A stretch of DNA of 64,000 nucleotides from Bacteroidota bacterium (lineage in GTDB: Bacteria > Bacteroidota > Ignavibacteria > UBA10030 > UBA8401). Of the stretch, positions 45,308-54,169 are shown piece by piece (the first letter of the stretch is position 1; each line of letters opens with the position of its first letter). The stretch lies in contig DATJPT010000003.1 in assembly GCA_035506275.1 (NCBI GenBank), positions 124,001 to 188,000 on the forward strand, in the 5' to 3' direction. The notes beneath the pieces are model-generated. The model had not been told where the DNA came from. It ran no database searches and was given only the letters and a program-made list of their open reading frames with translations. The position numbers and the translations under genes are program-made.

Positions 45308-46723
45308 TTGAGCCGAGGAATCCATTACTATCGCGGCGGAACGGTGCACGAACATCTCAAAATTTCAGTCTCCGATGACGGTACCCGGGCGTATGTGACA
45401 AATGATGAACTGTCAGAAAATCACGTCGCCGCCGAGGAAGAGCTTGTCAAATTCTTTGGGGAGAGGGGAATCGTGTTCGGTTTGAAAGAAGGATTGTGTT
45501 CGGCAGTCACATTGTCCGCCGCACAACGTACGCCGGTGCTCATCGCCGAAGGGATTGAACCCGTGGTAGGAAAAGACGGCTGGGTTGAATGTTTGATCGA
45601 CGTTCAGACTCCCGAACTGCTGGAGGAAAAAGGGGGAGTGGTCGATATGCATAATCTCCACCGGATCCATAATGTAAAAAAAGGGGAGAGGCTTGTGGTC
45701 ATCCATCCCCCCGAAGACGGAACTCCGGGGATGTCAGTCCGGGGGTTTCCCATTCTGCCCAAGCCGGGGAAGAAGGCCAGAGTATTCCGAGGGACGTGTA
45801 TCGCCTCCGATCCGAACCAACCGGACGTCTTGACGGCCACGGAAGATGGCCATTTCCTCGTGAAGTCGGACGGGACCATCGAAGTGCAGCCTGTCCTGAC
45901 AATACGGGGGGACGTTGATTTTTCGACTGGCGACATCGATTTCATCGGATCGCTCATTGTCACTGGTGACGTGAAGAGTGATTTCACGCTCAAAGTTAAG
46001 AAAGACATTGAGGTTCGCGGAAATGTTGGTGATGCCACGATCATGGCGGGGGGAAACGTGATCGTGAAGAGTGGTTTCCTCGGCTACGGCAAAGGATCGA
46101 TCACGGCGGAGGGGAGTGTCACGATACGGCATGTTCTTAACCAGACCGTCTTCAGCGGCAAAAACGTCACCATAGAGCGCGAGGCGGTCTGCGCTAAAAT
46201 TAACGCCGGCGACGTGATCGCTTCGCCGAAAGCGCGATTTGTGGGCTGCGTTCTTCGCGCAGGAAACGGGGTCGAAGTCTACGACCTGGGGAACGGCGAT
46301 GACACGCAGGCGATTGTCCGCGTCGGAAGGCGGGGAGAGCTTTTGGAAAAATGCAATTCCATCAACAACAGTGTCGCACAAATTCATAAGCAAGCGGGCG
46401 AAGTGAAAGAATGTCTCTTCAAGCTCATCCGCATGCAGTTAGATGCTCCTTTGAGCGCAGAACAAAATGCCCTTCTCACGAAGCTGCAAGGACTTCAATC
46501 CGAATTTCCGTCTGCGCTCGTAAATCTTCAACAGGAAAAAACGGAGGTTGAAGGAGCGTTGCAAGCGGCCGAGTCGGCGCGCGTTGTCGCCCGCGGGACG
46601 GTCTACGTCAACGTTCTTCTGGAAATCAACGGTACAAAAAAGCTCGTTCAGAATGCGCTTAGGGAAGTTATGTTTACCGAGAAAAATGGGAAAATTGAGG
46701 AGCAATCGGCCACTGTTTCCTGA
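45308..46723 (+). CDS. fapA: FapA (DUF342) family polymer-forming protein
   Basis: This protein of up to 471 residues belongs to the FapA/DUF342 family. It has an N-terminal domain (LKISVSDDGTRAYVT), then KGERLVVIHPPEDGTPGMSV, and a beta-helix body made of short repeats (IDFIGSLIVTGDVKSDFTLK, IEVRGNVGDATIMAGGNVIV). A coiled-coil C-terminal part follows. FapA-type proteins are linked to sigma-factor control and flagellar placement in some bacteria. The start is unclear: TTG at 45308 or GTG at 45344, the latter beginning nearer the usual family start. The frame is open further upstream without ATG, GTG or TTG. It precedes a HEAT-repeat gene by 39 bases. Confidence 0.82.
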   Translation: MSRGIHYYRGGTVHEHLKISVSDDGTRAYVTNDELSENHVAAEEELVKFFGERGIVFGLKEGLCSAVTLSAAQRTPVLIAEGIEPVVGKDGWVECLIDVQTPELLEEKGGVVDMHNLHRIHNVKKGERLVVIHPPEDGTPGMSVRGFPILPKPGKKARVFRGTCIASDPNQPDVLTATEDGHFLVKSDGTIEVQPVLTIRGDVDFSTGDIDFIGSLIVTGDVKSDFTLKVKKDIEVRGNVGDATIMAGGNVIVKSGFLGYGKGSITAEGSVTIRHVLNQTVFSGKNVTIEREAVCAKINAGDVIASPKARFVGCVLRAGNGVEVYDLGNGDDTQAIVRVGRRGELLEKCNSINNSVAQIHKQAGEVKECLFKLIRMQLDAPLSAEQNALLTKLQGLQSEFPSALVNLQQEKTEVEGALQAAESARVVARGTVYVNVLLEINGTKKLVQNALREVMFTEKNGKIEEQSATVS

Positions 46724-46762
46724 TTCGAAAGTGTTCTTACATGTCAATTCTTCTGATCCACA

Positions 46763-48205
46763 ATGAAAAATGAATTACGTGAGAAACTCGCTGCACTCCT
46801 CTCCGCCGAGGATCCGTCGCTCCGAAGGCGGGCTGCTGAAGAACTTGCGGAAACGAAAGGGTTCACTCCGATCGCTGCGCTGGCCGCCGCGTTGCGCGAT
46901 GAAAATAAAGGAGTTCGCGATTCTGCGCTACGCTCTCTATCGATAATCGGTAGCGAGAACGTTGCGCACGCCGCCGTCGAATATATTGCCGATGAGAATA
47001 TTGTAACGCGAAATCTTGCAGCAGAATTGCTGCTTAAATTGAAAAGTTCTTCTGTCGGCGCTCTTCTCCCGTACCTGTACGATGTCAACCAGGATGTGCG
47101 AAAATTCGCTGTTGATATCCTCGGCCTCATCGGGAACGAGCAGACCGTCGACCATATTCTGCCGTTGCTTGATGATGCCGACGAAAATGTCGTCGTCTCG
47201 GCCGCCGAAGCCCTCGGGAATATCCGCAGCACGCGTGCCGTTCCCCACCTTGTGAGAATTTTTAAGCTGCACGATTTTGCCAAGACGACGATCGCCGAAG
47301 CGCTCGGGAAAATCGGCGGTGACGAAGCGAGCGAATTCCTGCTGAAGTATTTTTCAGCGATGGTCAGCCGGCAGGATATTGACCCCCTTGTTCTCTATGC
47401 GGTTGCCGATTCCATTGCCCTCATCGGGTCCGAAGACGCGCTTCCGATCCTCCGGAAGAGCTTGCCAAGTGTTAAAGGGAGCGTCCGGTATGTTCTGGTG
47501 CATGCGATGGTGAGGATTCTCGAGCGGTACCGGCATCCATTCGGCGAGCTCGAGGAACTTCAAGGCGATCTGGTACACGCGCTTGAATACGACAACATCG
47601 CGGTGAAGATGAGCGCGGCGATGGCATTGGCCGACATGGATGGCGTGGAAGTGACCATGGCGCTTGCCGGCGTTGTCGGGTTGTCGGAGGAGCTCGATGA
47701 CCTTGTTATCCCTATCCTTCTCCGGCGGAATGAAACCTTTGGCGCCATTGTAGAGCTTGCGCGCCGCGGCAGGATCGTCCCTGTGAAGGAAATCATCACG
47801 CTGATCGGCAGGGTCTCGGCAGGCGTCGACTACCACAGCCTGTCTCCTCAATTACTCGACCAGCAGCTGGACCAGTTGCAGCGTGCGTTTGATTTCGTTA
47901 CGACCGCGTGGAAGGATGGGAATGAAGAGACCCGCGGCGCTGTCATCGATACGATGTTCCGTCTCGACGGCGACCGGGCATTCGAATATCTCTCCAAGGT
48001 CACCGAAGAGCCAGACCCGTGGCTGCGGATTCATGTCATCGAACTTGTCGCTTCGCTCGAAAACCGGGGTATTTCCGACTTCATCGTCCGCTTTCTCGGC
48101 GACGACGACGAAATTGTCCGCGGGGTGGCGGCGGCGACGTTAGCATCAAGAGAGAATAATCCCCGTTTAGCGTCCGCAGCCTCAAGTCCAATTGACCACC
48201 GTTAG
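46763..48205 (+). CDS. HEAT-repeat protein in the chemotaxis cluster
   Basis: This 480-residue protein is built of about 30-residue helical repeats, for example LRRRAAEELAETKGFTPIAA, VRKFAVDILGLIGNEQTVDH and VVSAAEALGNIRSTRAVPHL, typical of HEAT/PBS-lyase-type scaffolds. There is no signal peptide or catalytic motif. Such solenoids usually bind other proteins. The gene follows fapA by 39 bases and precedes cheR by 9 bases, so it is probably translated with the chemotaxis proteins and may organise the array or link FapA to it. That role is an inference from position only. Confidence 0.85.
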   Translation: MKNELREKLAALLSAEDPSLRRRAAEELAETKGFTPIAALAAALRDENKGVRDSALRSLSIIGSENVAHAAVEYIADENIVTRNLAAELLLKLKSSSVGALLPYLYDVNQDVRKFAVDILGLIGNEQTVDHILPLLDDADENVVVSAAEALGNIRSTRAVPHLVRIFKLHDFAKTTIAEALGKIGGDEASEFLLKYFSAMVSRQDIDPLVLYAVADSIALIGSEDALPILRKSLPSVKGSVRYVLVHAMVRILERYRHPFGELEELQGDLVHALEYDNIAVKMSAAMALADMDGVEVTMALAGVVGLSEELDDLVIPILLRRNETFGAIVELARRGRIVPVKEIITLIGRVSAGVDYHSLSPQLLDQQLDQLQRAFDFVTTAWKDGNEETRGAVIDTMFRLDGDRAFEYLSKVTEEPDPWLRIHVIELVASLENRGISDFIVRFLGDDDEIVRGVAAATLASRENNPRLASAASSPIDHR

Positions 48206-48214
48206 GAGATTGTT

Positions 48215-49096
48215 GTGACTGCACCTTTGATGACAACAATGCAATTGCCGGGCGTTCCGGCCGCGCCGAAGATGACCGACGAGATGTTCCGGACGATGCG
48301 GGATTTCATCTATCAGAACACCGGAATTTATTTTCAAGACAACAAAAAATACCTGCTTGAAGGAAGGCTCGGCAAGAGGCTTCAGATGCTCGATATCGAT
48401 GATTTCGACAAGTATCTCCGGATGGTTCGGTGCGGCACCGACAGAAGCGCTGAAATGAAGTTTCTTTATGACGCCGTGACGATCAACGAGACTTTTTTCT
48501 TCCGGAATGAGCCCCAATTCGAAGCGTTCGAGCGCATCCTGGTCCCCAAATTCATCGCTGCCAAAGGAGGCGGTAAGACAGCGCTGCGGGTGTGGAGCGC
48601 TGCATGTTCGTCCGGTGAAGAGGCTTATACCATCGCTATGATCTACCTCGAACGGCTCCGGCCGAAATTTCCGTCGTTGGACATTGAAATCGTCGGCACT
48701 GATATCAGTCCTTCGGTGCTCGACACCGCGCGGGCGGCAATCTACCGCGAGTATTCGGTGCGCAATACCCCAAAGCTGTTTCTCGAAAAGTATTTTGACG
48801 CCGTGGACGGACGTTTCCATCTTGCTTCGGAGGCGAAACGGCTTGCCCGGTTCTATCATTTGAATCTTTATGACCGTCCAAAGATGCGGGGCGTGGGACG
48901 GTTCGATATAATCTTCTGCGCCAACGTGCTCATCTACTTCGACCAGCAATCGAAAATCCAGGTTGTGTCCGACCTGTACGACAACCTCAATCCCGGCGGG
49001 TCGCTGTTTATCGGGTATGCCGAATCGCTGCACGGGATATCCTCAGCATTCAAAGTCATGAATTTTCCGAAAACAGTAGCGTATCAAAAGGAGTGA
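48215..49096 (+). CDS. cheR: Chemotaxis protein methyltransferase CheR
   Basis: This 293-residue enzyme methylates glutamates on chemoreceptors with S-adenosylmethionine. The N-terminal helical domain (FRTMRDFIYQNTGIYFQDNK) is followed by the methyltransferase domain with LRVWSAACSSGEEAYTIAM (SAM site), IVGTDISPSVLDTAR and FDIIFCANVLIYFD. The start is GTG with TTAGGAG at good spacing. No obvious insertion for a pentapeptide-binding beta-subdomain can be judged by eye. It sits between the HEAT-repeat gene and two CheY genes. Confidence 0.96.
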   Translation: MTAPLMTTMQLPGVPAAPKMTDEMFRTMRDFIYQNTGIYFQDNKKYLLEGRLGKRLQMLDIDDFDKYLRMVRCGTDRSAEMKFLYDAVTINETFFFRNEPQFEAFERILVPKFIAAKGGGKTALRVWSAACSSGEEAYTIAMIYLERLRPKFPSLDIEIVGTDISPSVLDTARAAIYREYSVRNTPKLFLEKYFDAVDGRFHLASEAKRLARFYHLNLYDRPKMRGVGRFDIIFCANVLIYFDQQSKIQVVSDLYDNLNPGGSLFIGYAESLHGISSAFKVMNFPKTVAYQKE

Positions 49097-49103
49097 ATTC
49101 CCT

Positions 49104-49478
49104 ATGGGTAAGGAAGTACTTGTCGTCGACGATTCCGCCACCGTAAGGAAGTTTGTCTCGGTCTCCCTCAGCATGCAGGGATTCACCGTTACCACGGCCT
49201 GCGACGGGATGGATGCCCTTGAAAAGATCTCCAAGCAGAAATTCAGCCTCGTCATCACCGACCTGAATATGCCGACGATGGACGGGCTTGAATTTATCAG
49301 GGCGCTCCGCGAAAACCCTGAATTCAAAGATCTCCCCGTCATTATTCTCACGTCGTTGAAGGACCGGGAGACGCGGGAAGAAGGAGTGAAGCTCGGCGTC
49401 AATTCATACGTCGTCAAGCCGTTTAGCCTTGAAAAGGTCCAGTACGAAGTTTCGAAATATCTGAGCTGGACCGATTGA
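49104..49478 (+). CDS. CheY-like response regulator (first copy)
   Basis: This 124-residue stand-alone receiver has VLVVDDSATVRKFVSVSLSM, the phosphorylation-site segment LVITDLNMPTMDGLEF, VIILTSL and SYVVKPFSLEKV. It starts 7 bases after cheR. With a second CheY-type gene 66 bases downstream, one of the two probably binds the flagellar switch and the other may be a phosphate sink or control another output. Sequence alone does not decide which. Confidence 0.94.
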   Translation: MGKEVLVVDDSATVRKFVSVSLSMQGFTVTTACDGMDALEKISKQKFSLVITDLNMPTMDGLEFIRALRENPEFKDLPVIILTSLKDRETREEGVKLGVNSYVVKPFSLEKVQYEVSKYLSWTD

Positions 49479-49544
49479 CGTCAATGAACGTCGCAAAGGT
49501 TCGGCAAACACAGGAACCACAAAGAACGGAAAAGGAAAGGACGC

Positions 49545-49931
49545 ATGGGAAAGTTTCTTGTTGTAGATGATTCGCTCACAATGAGGCGCATTGTCGTCAA
49601 TGCGTTGAAGACTCAGGGTTTCGACGACGTGATAGAAGCAGGGGATGGAAAAGACGCCGTCGCCAAAATTCTCAGCGAGGGGGCCCAGTTTGTCATTACC
49701 GATTGGAACATGCCCGAAATGAACGGCCTCGAGCTTGCGAAATGGCTCAGATCGAATCCTCAGTTCGAAAGCATTCCGATCCTGATGATCACCACACGGG
49801 GCAATAAGGACGATGTCATCGAGGCCATGAAGGCTCGTGTCAATAATTATATCGTGAAGCCCTTTACGCCTCAGGGCTTGAAGGAAAAGATCGACCAGGT
49901 CATGAAAACGGCAGAATTGAAATCTGCGTAA
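49545..49931 (+). CDS. cheY: CheY response regulator (second copy)
   Basis: This 128-residue receiver has KFLVVDDSLTMRRIVVNALK, FVITDWNMPEMNGLELAKWL, ILMITTRG and NYIVKPFTPQGLKEKI. DWNMPEMNG around the phosphorylation Asp and NYIVKPFTP are the standard CheY forms, so it is the better candidate for the motor-binding CheY. CheA would phosphorylate it and the CheZ encoded next would dephosphorylate it. Confidence 0.95.
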   Translation: MGKFLVVDDSLTMRRIVVNALKTQGFDDVIEAGDGKDAVAKILSEGAQFVITDWNMPEMNGLELAKWLRSNPQFESIPILMITTRGNKDDVIEAMKARVNNYIVKPFTPQGLKEKIDQVMKTAELKSA

Positions 49932-49998
49932 CCACACTGTACCGTGCCGCCGGCTTTCAACGGCGCACTCTCTTAAGGATAACATTGGAGCCACTTCC

Positions 49999-50742
49999 AT
50001 GGATAGCCCATTTTTCGCGTCACCGGTGAACCCCGAGGAACAAGTTCAGAGAGACAACGGCGGGGCGTCGCTCAAGGACTTTATTCATTTGTTGCATGAG
50101 ATCGTTCCGCTGCTCGAGAACGTCAGGAACTCCATCGAGGAGAGCTCTCATCGGATTCCCAAGGCAACCAAACAGCTTTCAAAGGTGAACCAGGAAACCG
50201 AGGACGCCGCAGTTGAAATTCTCAATGTGCTCGAGGCGATGACCTCGAGAATCTCGGAGGCTGAAGCTCAGGTCACGCAGCTGAAGGAAATCATTCAGGG
50301 CTTCAAGATTTCATCGAAGAGGATCGCAGACGGGCTGACCAATGGGAACGCAGAAGCCGGGGCGTACTCGTCGACCGAACTCGTCACAGTGATTGTGAAT
50401 GAGATCGTCAGCAGGATCGATGGAAGTGAAGCTCTTCCAGCAATAGAGAATGTTCTGCGAAGAACGAAGGAAGATTCGATGAATATTGCCATGGCATTGC
50501 AGGTTCAGGACATCGCGAGCCAGCAGATATCCAGTGTCGCTCATACCATTGAATCGGTCGAAGCCCAACTTGTCCATGCGCTGAGCCGCTTTGAGCATGG
50601 AGATACAAGCGACATCGTTCACGATAATGCCGAGGAACTGCCCGCGGCACCTGTCTTCGATGTCGATGCCCGGTACTCGCCGACGGATGAGCGCCAGGAT
50701 ATCGCGGACGAAATCGTGAAACAATTTTCAGAAAAGAAATAA
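49999..50742 (+). CDS. cheZ: CheZ-like CheY-P phosphatase
   Basis: This 247-residue all-helical protein has a long coiled region (LLENVRNSIEESSHRIPKAT...) and the segment ALQVQDIASQQISSV. This matches the CheZ active-site pattern QD-x3-Q (E. coli D143 and Q147), giving D171 and Q175 here. The C-terminus (DIADEIVKQFSEKK) would be the CheY-binding tail. It speeds CheY-P hydrolysis and so sets the swim/turn balance. It lies between cheY and cheA. Overall similarity to proteobacterial CheZ is low, and the call rests on the motif, helical character and context. Confidence 0.85.
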   Translation: MDSPFFASPVNPEEQVQRDNGGASLKDFIHLLHEIVPLLENVRNSIEESSHRIPKATKQLSKVNQETEDAAVEILNVLEAMTSRISEAEAQVTQLKEIIQGFKISSKRIADGLTNGNAEAGAYSSTELVTVIVNEIVSRIDGSEALPAIENVLRRTKEDSMNIAMALQVQDIASQQISSVAHTIESVEAQLVHALSRFEHGDTSDIVHDNAEELPAAPVFDVDARYSPTDERQDIADEIVKQFSEKK

Positions 50743-50815
50743 ACGGTCTCATCGCGGCTGCGGCCGAAAAAGAATCCGCCCGACGCGATGAACAAATCTA
50801 CTGGAACGCGCTCAT

Positions 50816-52651
50816 ATGGCAACTGAAAAATCATCCTCTGAAGGAAATCAGGCATCTCACGCATTCGACGGCGAAATGGCCGAGATTCTCGAGAGTTTTA
50901 TCGTTGAATCGAATGAGATCCTTGAAAAACTCGGGCAGAATCTGCTCGAACTCGAAAAGAATCCGGCTGATTCAGAACTGCACAATGTCATCTTCCGGGC
51001 GGTTCACACGCTGAAGGGAACATCCTCCTTTCTCGGATTCGAACAAACAACCGCGCTGGCCCATTCATTCGAGGATGTTCTTAATAAAATTCGCAAAGGA
51101 GAGCTCAAGGTATCTTCAGAGAAAATGGATGTGATGTTCGAAGCGTACGACCTCCTCAAGGAATTAATGCATCGAATAGAGAACCACATCAACGATCCGC
51201 TTGATCTTGCCGGCGTGATGCTCAGGCTCGATGCAATCAGCGCTAACAGGGACGAGGGCATATCCGCCGGGCGGGAGAGAGGGACGCAACCGGCATCGGC
51301 GGACACCCGGATTCCGGGGGGCGAACAGCAACAAGCAGAAACTGCTGCGGCAAGCGAGCATGAAGAGAAATCGACTCATGAATTAGGTTCCGCTCAAATC
51401 GCCGCATCGTCGATGCAGGCAAAATCGGGGGATTCGACGATCCGAGTCGACGTTGCGCGCCTTGATGCACTCATGAATCTGGTTGGCGAATTGGTGCTTG
51501 GCCGGAACCGCTTGTCCCAGGTCGCGCATCAGTTGAACGAAGAGTACGAGGGGGAGTCGTTGATGCATGAACTCGGCGAAACCAACGCGCATATCGATTT
51601 CATCACCACCGAACTACAGATGGCCGTCATGAAGACGCGCATGGTCCCCATCGCAAAAGTGTTCAACAAGCTCCCCCGCTTGGTGAGGGAATTATCGAAA
51701 GAAACGGGGAAAGAGATCGAGCTTAAGCTGGAAGGGGAAGAAACTGAGCTTGATAAATCGCTCATTGAGGAATTGAACGACCCGCTGATCCATTTGCTCC
51801 GCAATTCGGCGGATCACGGGATCGAGGTTCCATCAGAGAGAGCGCGCGCCGGAAAGGTGTCAAAAGGGACGATCACTGTGAGGGCTGAGCAGGAAGGGAA
51901 CCATATGGTCATCTCGATTCATGATGACGGCCACGGCATGGACCCCGAAACGCTGAAAGCAAAAGCAGTGGAAAAAGGAATGATCACAGAAACCCAGGCG
52001 CGGGAGATGACGCAGGCCGAGGCATTCAACCTTATCTTTGCCCCGGGCTTCAGCACGGCTCAAAAGGTAACGAATGTCTCCGGACGCGGCGTCGGAATGG
52101 ACGTTGTGCGGACGAACGTCGAAAAGTTGAAAGGGAATATCCAGATTCAATCCGAGCTGAACGTCGGAACCAAGATCATCATCAAGCTCCCGCTGACGCT
52201 GGCGATCATTCAAGCCCTTCTTGTGGAAGCGAAGAAAGAGATCTTCAGCATACCGCTCGATTCGGTGCGGGAAGTCGTCCGGGTGAATAAAAAGGAAATA
52301 GCAACCATCAGCGGCAGCGAGGTCATCCGGCTTCGCGATTCGGTCCTTCCCCTGGCTCATCTTTCACGCGTCCTTGGATCCGGCAGCGACCAGGGATGCG
52401 CGGAATGGATGTACATCGTTGTCGTCGGCGTGGGGGAGAAGAACCTTGGGATTGTCGTCGACTCGCTCCTCGGTCAAAAGGAAGTGGTGATCAAGACGAT
52501 CGGTGAGTACCTCGGGAATGTGCGGGGAATTGCGGGGTCCACGATCCTGGGGGATGGCAGGGTGATCATGATCATCGATATCGGAGAGTTGATGAAGCTT
52601 TGTTCGGAACAGCCCAGAGCGATGCATGCGGAAGCGCGGGTGACCCTATGA
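50816..52651 (+). CDS. cheA: Chemotaxis histidine kinase CheA
   Basis: This 611-residue kinase phosphorylates CheY and CheB in response to receptors. The domains are P1 phosphotransfer (IFRAVHTLKGTSSFLGF, H64), a disordered linker about residues 140-205 rich in Glu/Gln/Ser, and P3 dimerisation (RLDALMNLVGELVLGRNRLS). The P4 ATPase follows (HLLRNSADHGIE, IHDDGHGMDPE, SGRGVGMDVVRTNVEKL) and then P5 CheW-like (ILGDGRVIMIIDIGELM). No P2 domain is visible between P1 and P3. The stop overlaps the cheB start by four bases (ATGA). Confidence 0.96.
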   Translation: MATEKSSSEGNQASHAFDGEMAEILESFIVESNEILEKLGQNLLELEKNPADSELHNVIFRAVHTLKGTSSFLGFEQTTALAHSFEDVLNKIRKGELKVSSEKMDVMFEAYDLLKELMHRIENHINDPLDLAGVMLRLDAISANRDEGISAGRERGTQPASADTRIPGGEQQQAETAAASEHEEKSTHELGSAQIAASSMQAKSGDSTIRVDVARLDALMNLVGELVLGRNRLSQVAHQLNEEYEGESLMHELGETNAHIDFITTELQMAVMKTRMVPIAKVFNKLPRLVRELSKETGKEIELKLEGEETELDKSLIEELNDPLIHLLRNSADHGIEVPSERARAGKVSKGTITVRAEQEGNHMVISIHDDGHGMDPETLKAKAVEKGMITETQAREMTQAEAFNLIFAPGFSTAQKVTNVSGRGVGMDVVRTNVEKLKGNIQIQSELNVGTKIIIKLPLTLAIIQALLVEAKKEIFSIPLDSVREVVRVNKKEIATISGSEVIRLRDSVLPLAHLSRVLGSGSDQGCAEWMYIVVVGVGEKNLGIVVDSLLGQKEVVIKTIGEYLGNVRGIAGSTILGDGRVIMIIDIGELMKLCSEQPRAMHAEARVTL

Positions 52652-53742
52652 GCGGAATCATTAGAGTCATCGTTGTCGACGATTCTGCCTTTATGAGGAA
52701 ATCTCTTTCGATGCTTCTGGAATCCGACCCGGGCATAAAGGTGGTGGCAACCGCACGCGATGGGAAGGAAGGGATCGAAAAGATCAGGGAGTTCAAGCCG
52801 GATATCGTCACGATGGACATCGAAATGCCGGTAATGACCGGCCTTGAAGCGCTGGCGGCCATCATGAAGGAGATGCCCCTCCCTGTTCTGATGGTCAGCT
52901 CGTTGACGACCGAAGGAGCTCAGGCGACCCTCGATGCGCTTGCCCTTGGAGCTGTCGATTTCATCTCGAAAGAGCTCTCATATGTCTCTTTGGATATCGT
53001 CAAAATTAAGGACGACCTGATTTCAAAGGTCAAAGAAATTGTCCGCAGCCGTTCCATCATCTTTCGCCTGCAGCGAATCAGAGCTGTGGGCCAGCATATC
53101 CAGGCACCGGCAGCAAAAAGGCCTTCGGTGCGGCCGTCCGTCTATGCTCCCCCGGAGAATAGAGAATTCAAAGCCGTCGTGCTTGGAATTTCAACGGGAG
53201 GGCCGTTCGCCCTCCTTGAGACAATTCCGAAGCTTCCGGAGAACTTTCCCCTGGGTATCGCCGTTGTGCAGCACATGCCCCCCCGTTTTACGTTTTCGCT
53301 TGCGGAGAGGCTGAACGGTTTGAGCCGGGTTCACGTGAAAGAGGCCGCTGACGGCGATCCTCTGGAGCCCGGAGTTGTTTACATCGCCCCGGGGGGAAGG
53401 CACATGACCTTTGCGCGATCGGCTAGAGCTGTCCGGATAAGGATCTCCGACGAACCGAAAAATGTTCTGTACCATCCTTCCGCCGATATTATGATGACTT
53501 CTGCAGCCGAAACTATCGACAGCCCTTTACTGGGAGTCATCATGACCGGCATGGGGAAGGATGGTCTTGAAGGGCTGAAGTTGATACGAAAAAAACGGGG
53601 CTATGTCATCGCGCAGGATCAGGAATCGTGCGTTGTTTACGGAATGCCGAAGGCTGCCATCGACGAGGGAGTTGCAAACATGGTTGTGCCTCTTGACTCA
53701 ATGGCCGATACGATTGTCAAGGTTGTGCAGGGAGCTGATTGA
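52648..53742 (+). CDS. cheB: Receptor methylesterase CheB
   Basis: This 364-residue enzyme has a receiver (VIVVDDSAFMRKSLSMLLES, D57 in IVTMDIEMPVMTG), a linker, and the methylesterase domain with GISTGGPFALLETI (nucleophile Ser), AVVQHMPPRFTFSLAERL (His) and GVIMTGMGKDGLEG (Asp). It removes methyl groups from chemoreceptors and opposes CheR. The ATG at 52648 overlaps the cheA stop, so translation is coupled. The last base overlaps the next small gene. Confidence 0.96.
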   Translation: MSGIIRVIVVDDSAFMRKSLSMLLESDPGIKVVATARDGKEGIEKIREFKPDIVTMDIEMPVMTGLEALAAIMKEMPLPVLMVSSLTTEGAQATLDALALGAVDFISKELSYVSLDIVKIKDDLISKVKEIVRSRSIIFRLQRIRAVGQHIQAPAAKRPSVRPSVYAPPENREFKAVVLGISTGGPFALLETIPKLPENFPLGIAVVQHMPPRFTFSLAERLNGLSRVHVKEAADGDPLEPGVVYIAPGGRHMTFARSARAVRIRISDEPKNVLYHPSADIMMTSAAETIDSPLLGVIMTGMGKDGLEGLKLIRKKRGYVIAQDQESCVVYGMPKAAIDEGVANMVVPLDSMADTIVKVVQGAD

Positions 53743-54011
53743 TGAGAAAAAGTCAAGAGCAAAGACCTTCTTCGTTTGTCGATTTTGCCTCCTTTCAGAA
53801 TGTCCGCGTCGCGAAAAGAGGGGGGAAGGGCAATGTCCTCAAAGCCGACGCTGTAGACTCAAACGGAGCCGTGAAAATTGAGGTTGAAGCCACCGAATCT
53901 GGCCAGCCCGGGATCATTCTCCACCGCAACGGTGAATTTATCGAGAGTATCGAGGTCGTTTGCACCTGCGGCAAGCATGCAGAGATCAAACTTGAGTATG
54001 ATGGTGATTAG
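53742..54011 (+). CDS. Hypothetical small protein after cheB
   Basis: This 89-residue protein has an ATG that shares a base with the cheB stop (TGATG), so it is translated with the chemotaxis genes. It has a basic first part (VAKRGGKGNVLKAD), a beta-rich middle (GAVKIEVEATESGQPGIILH, then FIESIEVV) and CTCGKHAEIKLEYDGD at the end, a CxC pair. I know no family for it. A role in chemotaxis or motor control is suggested by position only. A 98-base gap follows before the sigma-54-like promoter of the basal-body operon. Confidence 0.75.
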   Translation: MRKSQEQRPSSFVDFASFQNVRVAKRGGKGNVLKADAVDSNGAVKIEVEATESGQPGIILHRNGEFIESIEVVCTCGKHAEIKLEYDGD

Positions 54012-54109
54012 TTGACACCTGCCTCATATTAACCATCACCGTCTTCGATCGCCTCCCGTCCAAAAGATAGAACACCCCTAAATGCTAAAGAACCGCCCCT
54101 ATCCCACTT

Positions 54110-54124
54110 TGGCATTCTTCTTGC
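54110..54124 (+). promoter_or_regulatory. Sigma-54-like promoter of the flagellar basal-body operon
   Basis: TGGCATT, four bases, then TTGC, with both invariant pairs GG (-24) and GC (-12) separated by exactly 10 bases. It is on the + strand, 46 bases before the ATG of a 51-residue membrane protein and about 250 bases before flgB, in a gap with no other gene. It fits known sigma-54 control of class II flagellar genes and the NtrC-type activator encoded at 26.7 kb. Confidence 0.72.
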
Positions 54125-54169
54125 CGACTAATATAGAAAATTGAGTTGAACCGAGCGGAGGATAAAGAC

